Shown: positions 49,001-56,313, numbered from the stretch's first letter. The stretch is DNA of 64,000 bases from Amycolatopsis mongoliensis (GCF_030285665.1 NZ_CP127295.1:1178001-1242000), one strand, 5' to 3'. Notes: a model not told the origin generated them from the letters alone. Program-made: numbers and translations.

Positions 49001-49312
49001 GAGCCGGTCGAGGAGGCCGGACCCGGCGAGCCGCCGCAGCCGCGCGCGCACGCGTTCACCGAGCTGGCGCGCGGCCTTGCGGGTGAAGGTGAGGCCCAGG
49101 ACGCGATCGGGGCTGACGATGCCGTTGGCGACAAGCCAGACGACGCGCGCGGCCATGGTCTCGGTCTTGCCGGCCCCGGCCCCGGCGACGACGAGCGAGG
49201 GTTCGACCGGCGCGGCGATGACGGTGGCCTGTTCGGGGGTCGGCCGGTGCAGGCCGAGCGCGTCGGCGAGCTCGGCGGGCTCGACGGGGTTGGTGATGAC
49301 GAGCGGGCTCAC
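46076..49312 (-). CDS. adnB: AdnB, helicase-nuclease subunit for DNA double-strand-break resection
   Basis: 1078 residues. UvrD-like motor: Walker A AGAGAGKTETMAARV (about 43-57), motif II VLLDEYQDTGHAQR, motif III VGDPAQAIYGWRGA, motif V/VI VLTVHSAKGLEWE and CYVALTRSEHALI. The C-terminal RecB-type nuclease domain has GRMDAVFRHPDGYWEIVDWKTG. AdnA-AdnB is the mycobacterial-type heterodimeric motor-nuclease that resects ends for RecA. The GTG at 49312 follows GGAGG. Order (adnA upstream, channel gene downstream) matches Rv3202c-Rv3201c-Rv3200c. Confidence 0.88.
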   Translation of the reverse strand: MSPLVITNPVEPAELADALGLHRPTPEQATVIAAPVEPSLVVAGAGAGKTETMAARVVWLVANGIVSPDRVLGLTFTRKAARQLGERVRARLRRLAGSGLLDRLDPSGGLRSTVVAGEPTVLTYHAYAGRLLSEHGLRLPVQPGVRLLSETSSWQIAHRVVSTWDNELDTDRVPPTVTADLLALAGELGEHLISTEQLAEYTTWMCRVIENAPRAKGQRAALPQKLTEIMAAQHFRLALLPLVEEYHRRKRNEGALDFADQMSLAAQLASGYPSVVRGERERFGAVLLDEYQDTGHAQRVLLRALFGGVENQPMPVTAVGDPAQAIYGWRGASAANLPRFTTDFPRHDGERLVPAHDFGLLTSFRNPPEILDLANAIAEPLRARGLGVERLRAREGAGPADIACALLPDIRAERDWVADALARRWHAVQEQTGKPPTAAVLVRRRADMAPIAAELRARGLPVEVVGLGGLLDEPEVADLVSTLKVLADPLSGSAAARLLTGARWRLAAADVAALWRRAGELSSPEKPEGPELVVERVEQAGLIDAIDEPGSPERYSEEGYKRIRRIGWELSALRRRLDQSLPELVADVERTMLLDVESLARPGSAGRAHLDAFAEVVTDYAETAPTATLLSFVDYLNTAAHAEDGLTPGEVEVVPDRVQVLTVHSAKGLEWEVVAVPHLVQDVFPGRRRSSSWLRTATSLPAALRGDSEDLPELRIAEGYDRKEVQEGLELHEAGFVEREQSEERRLCYVALTRSEHALIVSGHWWNESSSRFKGPSEFLTEIGDVLRETGVGQLAEWAPEPSADDENPLVSDSRTSRWPVDPLADRRTGVQTGVELVSEALSAGDDEASEEDDPDGWLTDTDVLLEEWARKDDQVRRVPLPSRLSVSQLVALAEDSGRLAADLSRPLPMEPNSFARRGTEFHGWLERRFAGDQLIEIDDLPGAADFGEAPDADFEELQAEFEKSEWASRVPEAVEVSFSADVEGITLRGRMDAVFRHPDGYWEIVDWKTGAVPPESRQPALAVQLAAYRMAWAALKNVPVEQVRAAFHYVRANRTIRPADLLDPEGLRRLLRDIPEA

Positions 49313-49329
49313 GCACGCACCTCCACCGG

Positions 49330-49373
49330 TCGTGAGTGGTAATTGGGGTTAGAACCCGAATTACCACTCACGA
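49330..49373. repeat. 21-bp near-perfect hairpin in the adnA-adnB gap
   Basis: Arms 49330-49350 and 49353-49373 pair over 21 bp with one mismatch, around a 2-nt loop (AG). On the minus strand it starts 15 nt after the adnA stop and ends 4-5 nt before the adnB ribosome-binding site, filling most of the 76-nt gap. As a terminator or attenuator it would lower adnB relative to adnA unless read through. Confidence 0.75.
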
Positions 49374-49388
49374 CAGCTTTTGGCTGGT

Positions 49389-52300
49389 TCACGGGCCCGG
49401 CACCTGCCGACCCTCGGGCCGCAGCGGGCAGCACCCTCGGGCCGGGCACCGGTCGCAGTCCGGGTTCTCCTGCGCCTGGTAGTCCGGCCCGGCCGCCGAG
49501 GCCGCCGCGTCGCGGACCAGCTCCAGCCACTGCTTGCCGCCCACCTCGTCGAGCGGGGGCTGGGACCGCTCGGTCGCCCCCGTCTTGTTGTTCGCCTTCG
49601 CCACGTACACCAGCCGCGCGCCGCCGGGCTCGTTGCTGCCCTCGATCGCGCCCAGCAGCACCGCCAGCTGGTACGCCGCCAGCTGCGGGTGCGCCTCCGC
49701 GTCCGCGCCGGACACCGGGACCTTGCCGGTCTTGATGTCGACGATCACCGGGCGTCCCTCGGAATCCAGCTCGACCCGGTCGACGCGGCCGCGCAGCAGC
49801 ACCCGGACCTCGTCCTCGCCCCCGGCCGGCAGCTCGACCTCGATGTCCTGCTCGACGCCCGCCGCCTTGAGCTCGGCCCGGCTGCGCTCCAGCCAGGTCA
49901 CGAAGTTCTGCAGCATCTGCTCGACGCGCCGCCGCTCGCGCCGGGAGAACCACGGCGCGCCCGCGTCGACGCGCACCCAGGCCTCGTCCAACGCGGCCTG
50001 CAGCTCCGCGTCCGTCTTGCCGGACGCGACGGACTCCGCCAGCCCGTGCACCAAGGTCCCGGTGACGGCGGCCAGCTGCGCCGGGTCACTTCCCCCGTGG
50101 CGCTCGATCATCCAGCGCAGCGGGCACTTCGTCAGGATTTCCACCGTGGACGGTGAGATCCGGATCAGGTCACCGGGCCGGTGCACCGGCTCGTCGGTGG
50201 ACGCCGGAAGCAGGCCGTACCACGTCGAAGGGTGCGCGCCCGGCACCTTCGCCTCGGCCAGCCGCGCGAGCTGCTTGGCCGCACGACGCCGGCGGGCCGG
50301 CTCGGCCTTGTCGTCGCAGACGACCTCCCGCAGCTCCCCCACCAGCTCGGCCAGCACGAGCGACCGGCCGGGCGGCTTCATCCGCGAGTCGAGGCCACCG
50401 TCGTCGGCGCCGTTTTCCTCGAGGTCGTCGAGGAAGCGCGACGGCTGTTCGTCCTCCCCGGACACCGCGGTGACCAGCAGCGTCTGCTTCGCCCGGCTCA
50501 TCGCGAGGTAGAACAGGCGCCGTTCCTCGGCGAGGATCGGCGCGGTCTGGGAGACGGCGTCGTCGTCCACACCGGACATCAGGTCCTTCAGCCGTTCCAC
50601 GCCCAGCACGGATCCGCGCAGCCGCAGGTCCGGCCAGGCCCCCTCCTGGACGCCGGCGACGGCGACGACCGTCCACTCGCGACCGGCGGCGGAGTGTGCG
50701 GTGAGCAGCGAAACACCGTCGGACGGGACCGCGGCCGGCGCGAGAGTGTCCCCGGCGATCTGTTGCGCACCCAGATAGTCCGCGAAGGACGCGACGCTCG
50801 CGCGGGGCAGCCGGTCGACGTACCGGCCGGCGGCGTCGAACAGCGCGACGACGGCGTCGAGGTCGCGGTCGGCCTGCGCGCCCAGCGATCCACCGCGTCC
50901 GACCTGCTTCAGCAGCTTGTCCTGAAGCCCGCTTTCCCGCCACAGCTGCCACAGCACCTGCTCGACGCCGTCCCCGCGGGCCACCGCCTGGTGCGTGACG
51001 CGCAGCAGCCCGCCGACGCGCCGCACCGGTTCGGCCTCGGCGTCGGCGAGCCCGGCGAGGATGTCCCCGCCGCGCAACGCTTCCACGAGCAGTTCGTCGC
51101 TCGAGCGCTGCCCGCCGCCGGCCAGTTCGAGCCGGCGCAGACCGCGGCGCAACCGCCGCAGGGCCAGCGGGTCCGCCCCGCCGAGCGACGACGACAGCAG
51201 CATCTCGGCGAGGTCGATGTCGAGCAGGCCGGGCTGGGGCGCGAGCTTCAGCACGGCCAGCAGCGGCCGGACCGCGGGCTGCTTGGCCAGCGGCAGCTCC
51301 TCGGTCGCCGACCCGATCGGGACGCCCGCTGCCCGCAGAGCGCGTTGCAGCACCAGGAAGGTCCGGGCCGGCGACCGGACGAGCACCGCGATCTCCGACC
51401 ACGGCACGCCGTCGACGAGGTGCGCGCGGCGGAGCTGGTCGGCGATCCAGCTGGCTTCGGCGGCGGGCGTCGGCATCACGCGGACCCGCACGTTCCCGCC
51501 GGAAGCACCCGGCGGCGGGACGATCTTGCGGTGCGCCGAAGCACCGGGCAGCGTCGCGCCGATCTTCGCCACCGCCAGCCGGACGGCCGGGGCGAGCCGG
51601 TGCGACGTCGTGAGCGTGACGGTCCGGCTGCCGTCCGGGTCGGCGTCGGCGAACAGGCTCGCGTCGGCGCCGCGGAAGGAGAACACGTTCTGGTCGGGGT
51701 CGCCGGCGACGACGAACTCGGCCGCGCTGTGCCCGATCATCCGGACCAGGCTGGTCTGCAGCGGGTCGAGGTGGTGGGCGTCGTCGACGAAGAGGTGCCG
51801 CACGCGGGTGCGCTCGCGGTCGCGCAGCTCGTCGTCGTCCTCCAGGGCGAGCAGCGCGGAGGTGACCAGCTCGGCGGCGTCCAGGGCGGGCGCGCTCGCC
51901 ACGCCCAGCGCGTTGCCGCCCGCGCCCTGCAGCTGCGTGACTTCTTCGTACTGGGCCCAGAACTGCCCGGCGGCGATCCACTCCTCGCGGCCGCGCCGGC
52001 GGCCCAGCTCGACGAGGTCCGCCGGGCCGAGCCCGCGCTCGGCGGCCCGCATCAGCAGGTCGCGCAGCTCCTCGGCGAACCCGGGGACCATCAGCGCCGG
52101 TCGCAGCTGCTCGGGCCAGTACTCGGCCTCTTCGTCGAGGTCACCGGCCAGCAGCTCGCGGACGACGACGTCCTGTTCGGCACCGGCCAGCAGCCGGGGC
52201 GGCGGGAGCTCCTCGGCCATCGCTTCGAGCCGCAGCAGCGAGTAGGCGTACGAGTGGACGGTGCGCACCAGCGGCTCGCGGACGGTCCGCGGCAGCGGCC

Positions 52301-52646
52301 GGGCCTGGTCGGGGTCGAAGGTGAGGCGGCGCGTGATGTCGGCGCGCAGCGCGTCGGCGGCCTTGCGGGACGTCGTGAGCACCAGCACGCTCTCCGGGTC
52401 GGCGCCCTCGGCGATGCGGCGGGTGGCGGCCGACGCCAGCAGCGCCGTCTTGCCGGTGCCGGGACCGCCGAGCACGCGGCGGAAACCCCCGGGTGCGGAG
52501 AGCACCCGCCGGGCGCCTTCGTCCCAGGTGAACGTGGGTGCGTCGGCGATCGGCGGGCGCACCAGCCGCGCGTCCGCCTGCGCCGTTCGCCTCGCGTTCA
52601 CCCAGCGATGGAACCACGTCCGGAGTAAGGGGTGCGGCACCGGCAC
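49389..52646 (-). CDS. adnA: AdnA, helicase-nuclease subunit with Fe-S nuclease domain
   Basis: 1085 residues. Walker A GGPGTGKTALLASAATRR near residue 60; motif II HLFVDDAHHLDPLQ; motif III AGDPDQNVFSFRGAD; motif VI LFYLAMSRAKQTLLVTAV. The C-terminal nuclease domain has GRVDRVELDSEGRPVIVDIKTGK, followed by a Cys cluster (NPDCDRCPARGCCPL) that, with an upstream Cys (LTKCPLRW), fits the iron-sulfur nuclease fold of AddB-like enzymes. It partners AdnB, encoded immediately downstream. A GTG start at 52646 opens the operon. It is divergent from the ATL-like gene. Confidence 0.88.
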   Translation of the reverse strand: MPVPHPLLRTWFHRWVNARRTAQADARLVRPPIADAPTFTWDEGARRVLSAPGGFRRVLGGPGTGKTALLASAATRRIAEGADPESVLVLTTSRKAADALRADITRRLTFDPDQARPLPRTVREPLVRTVHSYAYSLLRLEAMAEELPPPRLLAGAEQDVVVRELLAGDLDEEAEYWPEQLRPALMVPGFAEELRDLLMRAAERGLGPADLVELGRRRGREEWIAAGQFWAQYEEVTQLQGAGGNALGVASAPALDAAELVTSALLALEDDDELRDRERTRVRHLFVDDAHHLDPLQTSLVRMIGHSAAEFVVAGDPDQNVFSFRGADASLFADADPDGSRTVTLTTSHRLAPAVRLAVAKIGATLPGASAHRKIVPPPGASGGNVRVRVMPTPAAEASWIADQLRRAHLVDGVPWSEIAVLVRSPARTFLVLQRALRAAGVPIGSATEELPLAKQPAVRPLLAVLKLAPQPGLLDIDLAEMLLSSSLGGADPLALRRLRRGLRRLELAGGGQRSSDELLVEALRGGDILAGLADAEAEPVRRVGGLLRVTHQAVARGDGVEQVLWQLWRESGLQDKLLKQVGRGGSLGAQADRDLDAVVALFDAAGRYVDRLPRASVASFADYLGAQQIAGDTLAPAAVPSDGVSLLTAHSAAGREWTVVAVAGVQEGAWPDLRLRGSVLGVERLKDLMSGVDDDAVSQTAPILAEERRLFYLAMSRAKQTLLVTAVSGEDEQPSRFLDDLEENGADDGGLDSRMKPPGRSLVLAELVGELREVVCDDKAEPARRRRAAKQLARLAEAKVPGAHPSTWYGLLPASTDEPVHRPGDLIRISPSTVEILTKCPLRWMIERHGGSDPAQLAAVTGTLVHGLAESVASGKTDAELQAALDEAWVRVDAGAPWFSRRERRRVEQMLQNFVTWLERSRAELKAAGVEQDIEVELPAGGEDEVRVLLRGRVDRVELDSEGRPVIVDIKTGKVPVSGADAEAHPQLAAYQLAVLLGAIEGSNEPGGARLVYVAKANNKTGATERSQPPLDEVGGKQWLELVRDAAASAAGPDYQAQENPDCDRCPARGCCPLRPEGRQVPGP

Positions 52647-52734
52647 GGCTTAGCGGGCGTGTGTTCGGTGAAGACCACCGCTCGTGCGGCGGGCGGCGAC
52701 GCAAAGTGTCGTACCCATCCGGCAGAGTGGTGAC

Positions 52735-53058
52735 ATGGACGACGTTCTGCACGAGCGCGTGCGGGAAATCATCGAGTCGGTGCCGGCCGGCACGGTCGCG
52801 ACGTACGGCGACATCGCGGCGCTCGCCGGCGCGCCCTCGCCGCGGATGGTCGGCGCGATCCTGGCCGAGGACGGGCACGACCTGCCGTGGCACCGGATCC
52901 TGCGCGCGAACGGGACACCGGCACCGCACCTGGTGCACGACCAGCTCGAGCGACTGCGCGCGGAGGGCGTGCTGGCCGACGGCCAGCGCGTCGACCTGCG
53001 GAAGTACCGCTGGAAGCCGGACGGTGACGAAGATCCCGGTGAGGAAGGGCTGTTCTGA
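52735..53058 (+). CDS. MGMT-family alkyltransferase-like (ATL) protein
   Basis: 107 residues with the DNA-binding part of O6-alkylguanine transferases: IIESVPAGTVATYGDIAALAGAPSPRMVGAIL, then DLPWHRILRANGTPAP. The catalytic PCHR motif reads PWHR, so the acceptor Cys is replaced by Trp. That defines ATL proteins, which bind alkylated guanine and recruit nucleotide-excision repair without dealkylating it. It is divergent from adnA, as Rv3204 lies near Rv3202c in M. tuberculosis. The start is the ATG at 52735 rather than an upstream in-frame start at 52684. Confidence 0.86.
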   Translation: MDDVLHERVREIIESVPAGTVATYGDIAALAGAPSPRMVGAILAEDGHDLPWHRILRANGTPAPHLVHDQLERLRAEGVLADGQRVDLRKYRWKPDGDEDPGEEGLF

Positions 53059-53068
53059 CCTTCAATCC

Positions 53069-53087
53069 TTAGGTTAGCCTCGCCTAA
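53069..53087 (+). promoter_or_regulatory. IdeR/DtxR iron box overlapping the start of the siderophore-interacting gene
   Basis: TTAGGTTAGCCTCGCCTAA matches the 19-nt iron-box consensus TTAGGTTAGGCTAACCTAA at 16 positions. It also contains a -10-like TAGCCT (53075-53080), and its last A is the A of the ATG at 53087. Fe-loaded IdeR bound here would cover the promoter and the start codon of what appears to be a leaderless gene. Confidence 0.85.
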
Positions 53088-53944
53088 TGACGACGCAGGT
53101 GGAGCGGCCCGCCCTGACGTACCACCGGGCCCGGGTGACCGCGGTCCGGCCGGTGACGCCGCGCATGGTGCGCGTGACGTTCGAAGCGGCGAGCTTCCGC
53201 GAGGTCGCGGCCGGGGCACCCGACCGGTACGTCAAGGTCTTCTTCCCGAAGCCCGGCCAGGAGGCGCCCGAGCTGCCGGACACCGGCTCCGACGTCCTGT
53301 CGTGGTACCGCACGTACCTCGCGATGCCCGACGGCGTCCGCCCGCCCATGCGCACGTACACGGTGCGGGCGCACCGCCCGGCGTCGGCGGAGATCGACGT
53401 CGACTTCGCGCTGCACGGCGACACCGGCCCGGCGTCGGCCTGGGCGTCGCGTGTGGCGCCGGGCGACCGGGTGGCGTTCCTCGGCCCGCACGGTCTGTAC
53501 GACGTGCCCGACGGCACCGACTGGCAGCTGCTGGCCGGCGACGAAACGGCGTTGCCCGCGATCGGCGCGATCATCGAGCACCTCCCGGCCGGCACCCGCG
53601 CTTCGGCCTACATCGAGATCTCGGGACGCGAAGAGCGTCAGACGTTCGAGACGCGTGGAGCGGTCGAAGTCCACTGGCTGCTTCGCGGGTCCCGTCCCCG
53701 GGGAGAGGCGTTGCTCGATGCGGTGCGTACGGCGGCTTTCCCCGGCGGAGTGCCGTACGCGTGGGTGTCGGGCGAAGCGGGCGTCGTCAAGCTGGTGCGG
53801 CGGCACCTGGTGCGGGAGCGGGAAGTCGACAAGCGGCGGATCTGCTTCACCGGCTACTGGCGGGCGGGGATGAGCGAGGAGGCGGCGAGCCGGGAGGCGG
53901 TTCGCGCGGCGGAAGCGGGCGAGACACCGGCCGACGAGGACTGA
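53087..53944 (+). CDS. Siderophore-interacting protein (FAD-dependent ferric-siderophore reductase)
   Basis: 285 residues of the SIP/ViuB family: an N-terminal FAD domain (VTAVRPVTPRMVRVTFEAASF, DRYVKVFFPKPGQ, RTYTVRAHRPASAEIDVDFALHGDTGPASAWASRVAPGDRVAFLGPHG) and a C-terminal NAD(P)H domain (WQLLAGDETALPAIGAIIEHLP, YAWVSGEAGVVKLVRRHLVREREVDKRRICFTGYWRAG). It reduces Fe(III) bound to an imported siderophore. No siderophore biosynthesis or uptake genes are adjacent, so it is a solitary member of the iron regulon controlled by the iron box over its start. Confidence 0.9.
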   Translation: MTTQVERPALTYHRARVTAVRPVTPRMVRVTFEAASFREVAAGAPDRYVKVFFPKPGQEAPELPDTGSDVLSWYRTYLAMPDGVRPPMRTYTVRAHRPASAEIDVDFALHGDTGPASAWASRVAPGDRVAFLGPHGLYDVPDGTDWQLLAGDETALPAIGAIIEHLPAGTRASAYIEISGREERQTFETRGAVEVHWLLRGSRPRGEALLDAVRTAAFPGGVPYAWVSGEAGVVKLVRRHLVREREVDKRRICFTGYWRAGMSEEAASREAVRAAEAGETPADED

Positions 53945-53947
53945 ACG

Positions 53948-53965
53948 CGCAACCACCGGGTTGCG
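53948..53965 (+). terminator. Short hairpin after the siderophore-interacting gene
   Basis: CGCAACC (53948-53954) pairs with GGTTGCG (53959-53965) around ACCG, starting 4 nt after the stop codon. It is a plausible terminator with a 7-bp GC-rich stem; no U-tract. Confidence 0.45.
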
Positions 53966-54050
53966 TGGCCGCCGCTGCCGGACTGGCCGGGTGGCCGGCC
54001 CATCGCGCAATGGCCGCGGCTCGCCGCCGGCCGCGACGACGACCTCGGCC

Positions 54051-54884
54051 CTACGACCGGCTTTCCGGCTCCCCGCCGGTGCCACTGAGCGTCGTGACCA
54101 GGAGCTTCACCAGGGCGCCGAGGCGCTGCCGCTCCGGCTGCAGCGTCTCGACCCCCGCGGCCTCCAGCGGCGCCGCCGTCACCGGCCCGACGCACGCGCA
54201 CACCAGCGGGCCGCGCAGGGCGGTGAGGAGGTGCTCGTAGCGTCCGGAGGTGCGGGCCAGCGTCAGGAGGTTCGCCGCCGCGGGGGCGCTCGTGAACGCC
54301 AGCGCGCCGAGCTCGCCGGCCACGGCCGCGTCGATCAGGTCGTACACCGGCGTGACGTCCGGCGGCGAGGTCCAGCGGTACGGCTGTACCTCGACCAGCC
54401 GGGCTCCCGCCTCCACCAGGGGCGCCGTGAGGTCCGGCAGCGGGGTCCCGTGCAGCTGGACCGCCGTCCGCTGCCCGAGCACGCCCGCCGACGCGACGGC
54501 CTCGAACAGCTCGGCGTTGGACTCCGACTCGGCCGAGAACGTCTCGCGCAGGCCGGCACCCCGGACGGCGCCCACCGCCTTGGGCCCGCGCGCGTAGATC
54601 CGCGACCCCCGCAGGTGGTCGATCAGCTGCTGCCGGAGTCCCCAGCCCTCGGCCGCGTCGAGCCAGCCGCGGAAGCCCGCGCCCGTCGTCACGACCGTGA
54701 TGTCGACCGGCGACATCACCAGCTTCAGGGTGGCCGAGTGCAGTTCGGGGTCGGTGTCGAGCGGCACGATCGTGATCGTCGGCGCGTGGCGGACGTCGGC
54801 GCCGTGGCGTTCGAGGGCCGCGATGAACTCCCCGGCCCGGCGCTCGGCCGTGACGCCGATCGCGACCCCGCTCAGCTCACCCAT
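54051..54884 (-). CDS. Uroporphyrinogen-III synthase-like protein (HemD fold), stand-alone
   Basis: 277 residues from the ATG at 54884, overlapping the WYL gene by 8 nt. HemD fold: GELSGVAIGVTAERRAGEFIAALERHGADVRHAPTITIVPLD at the N-terminus, TVVTTGAGFRGWLDAAEGWGL, YARGPKAVGAVRGAG, AVQLHGTPLPDLTAPLVEAGARLVEVQPYRW and GALAFTSAPAAANLL. It is closely related to the HemD-winged-helix protein at 57434-58531 but lacks the DNA-binding domain. It would cyclise hydroxymethylbilane to uroporphyrinogen III. Operon position after a WYL regulator rather than in a hem cluster suggests a special role or a redundant copy. Confidence 0.8.
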   Translation of the reverse strand: MGELSGVAIGVTAERRAGEFIAALERHGADVRHAPTITIVPLDTDPELHSATLKLVMSPVDITVVTTGAGFRGWLDAAEGWGLRQQLIDHLRGSRIYARGPKAVGAVRGAGLRETFSAESESNAELFEAVASAGVLGQRTAVQLHGTPLPDLTAPLVEAGARLVEVQPYRWTSPPDVTPVYDLIDAAVAGELGALAFTSAPAAANLLTLARTSGRYEHLLTALRGPLVCACVGPVTAAPLEAAGVETLQPERQRLGALVKLLVTTLSGTGGEPESRS

Positions 54885-55854
54885 AGAACGCGCCCATCTC
54901 CTCGATCGCTTCCGCCAGCTCCGCACGCAGGTCCGCCGGTGCGACGACCTCCAGGTGCGGCCCGAACCGCAGCAGCTCGCCGATGGCCGGTTCGCCCGGC
55001 TCCACCGGCAGCTCCACGGTGAGCCAGCCGTCCGCGTCGGGCTCGTTCCGGCATTCCCGCAGCGCGCGGGCGCCGACCGAGCCCGCGTAGAACGGTACGA
55101 GAGCCTGCGCGCGCGGCGACAACCGCACCTCGGCGACGCGCGGGAACATCCGGCGTTCGAACTGCTCGGACCACTCCTGCCAGTACGCCGCGAGGTCGAA
55201 TCCGGCGGGCCGTTCGAACTCTTCGCCGAGGTCGGTCAGCTCCAGTACCCGCGAGATCCGGTAGGTGCGGTCGGTGCCCTCGCAGCGGCCGGCGAGGTAC
55301 CAGTTGCCCGCCTTGAGGATCAGGCCGAGCGGCTCGAGGTCGCGTTCGACGACCCGCTGGCCCCACCGCTCGTAGCGGATCCGGATCCGGTGCGACGACC
55401 ACACGGCGTCGGCGATCGCGGACAGCGTCGGCAGGCTTTCGATGCCCCGGTGCCAGCCGGGAACGTCCAGGTAGAAGCGCTCGGCGACGCGCCCGGCACG
55501 GTCTCGGAGCTCCCGAGGCAGCGCCGCGTACAGCTTGAGCTGGGCGGCGGCCAGGACGGTGCCGAGGCCCAGCTCGGCCGCCGCCACGGGCAGCCCGGCC
55601 AGCGACAGCGACTGGGCCTCTTCCTCGGTCATCCCGGTGAGCCGGGTGCGGTAGCCGTCGACCAGGCGATAGCCGCCGGTCCGGCCGCGGTCGGCGTACA
55701 CCGGGACGCCGGACGCCGACAGCGCGTCGATGTCCCGGTAGACCGTCCGCACCGAGACCTCGAGCTCCTCGGCCAGCTCTTCGGCCGTCATCCGGCCGCG
55801 GTTCTGCAGCAGGAGGAGGACGGACAGGAGGCGGCTGGCGCGCATGCGTCCCAT
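54877..55854 (-). CDS. WYL-domain helix-turn-helix regulator (YafY-like)
   Basis: 325 residues from the ATG at 55854 (an alternative ATG lies at 55845). N-terminal HTH RLLSVLLLLQNRGRMTAEELAEELEVSVRTVYRDIDALSASGVPVYADRGRTGGYRL, then a WYL domain (ADAVWSSHRIRIRYERWGQRVVERDLEPLGLILKAGNWYLAGRCEGTDRTYRISRVLEL) and a WCX region. Such regulators sense small ligands or nucleic acid and are common next to stress genes. A TATTTC box 7 nt upstream suggests a leaderless mRNA, and a palindrome over that box (55865-55889) suggests autoregulation together with the divergent DUF3224 gene. Confidence 0.85.
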   Translation of the reverse strand: MGRMRASRLLSVLLLLQNRGRMTAEELAEELEVSVRTVYRDIDALSASGVPVYADRGRTGGYRLVDGYRTRLTGMTEEEAQSLSLAGLPVAAAELGLGTVLAAAQLKLYAALPRELRDRAGRVAERFYLDVPGWHRGIESLPTLSAIADAVWSSHRIRIRYERWGQRVVERDLEPLGLILKAGNWYLAGRCEGTDRTYRISRVLELTDLGEEFERPAGFDLAAYWQEWSEQFERRMFPRVAEVRLSPRAQALVPFYAGSVGARALRECRNEPDADGWLTVELPVEPGEPAIGELLRFGPHLEVVAPADLRAELAEAIEEMGAFYG

Positions 55855-55864
55855 ACTCGCAGAA

Positions 55865-55889
55865 ATACCTGACACAAGCTGACAGGTAT
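55865..55889. promoter_or_regulatory. Palindromic operator between WYL regulator and DUF3224 gene
   Basis: ATACCTGACA (55865-55874) and TGACAGGTAT (55880-55889) form an inverted repeat matching at 9 of 10 positions with a 5-nt spacer. It covers the minus-strand -10 (complement of 55862-55867) and lies 20 nt from the plus-strand start, so one bound WYL dimer could control both genes. Confidence 0.6.
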
Positions 55890-55908
55890 GCCGGGGAGAG
55901 TGGTCCCC

Positions 55909-56304
55909 ATGAACGCATTCACCATGAAGAACTGGGAAGAGAACATCGTCAGCGGGACCGATGGAGGTCCCCGGGTGGCGTACGCGCACGCCGCGATGGC
56001 CTACGACGGCGTCATCGAGGGTGAATCGGTCTGCGACCTCCTGCTGTACTACGCGGGCGAAGGCTACGAAAGCGGCACGACGACGTCGCCGAGCTTCGAG
56101 CGCTTCGAAGGCAAGGTCGACGGCCGCGCGGGGACGTTCATCGTGAAGCACGAGTTCACGTTCGACGCCCAGGGCATCGCGTCGACGTTCGGCGTCGTGC
56201 CGGGCTCGGGCACCGGCGAGCTGGCCGGACTCACCGGCAGCGGCACCGTCGGCGGCGCGATGGGTGAGGAGAAGATGGGGTACACCTTCGAGTACACGCT
56301 CTAG
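55909..56304 (+). CDS. DUF3224-domain protein
   Basis: 131 residues from the ATG at 55909, which follows GGGGAGAG; the in-frame ATG at 55888 falls within the palindromic operator. The sequence is TMKNWEENIVSG...AYAHAAMAYDGVIEGESVCDLLLYYAGEGYESGTTTSPSFERFEGKVDGRAGTFIVKHEFTFDAQGIASTFGVVPGSGTGELAGLTGSG, a small beta-barrel family seen across actinobacteria (allene-oxide-cyclase-like barrel). Function unknown. The stop TAG is part of the AGGAG ribosome-binding site of the next gene. Confidence 0.83.
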   Translation: MNAFTMKNWEENIVSGTDGGPRVAYAHAAMAYDGVIEGESVCDLLLYYAGEGYESGTTTSPSFERFEGKVDGRAGTFIVKHEFTFDAQGIASTFGVVPGSGTGELAGLTGSGTVGGAMGEEKMGYTFEYTL

Positions 56305-56313
56305 GAGCCGCAC

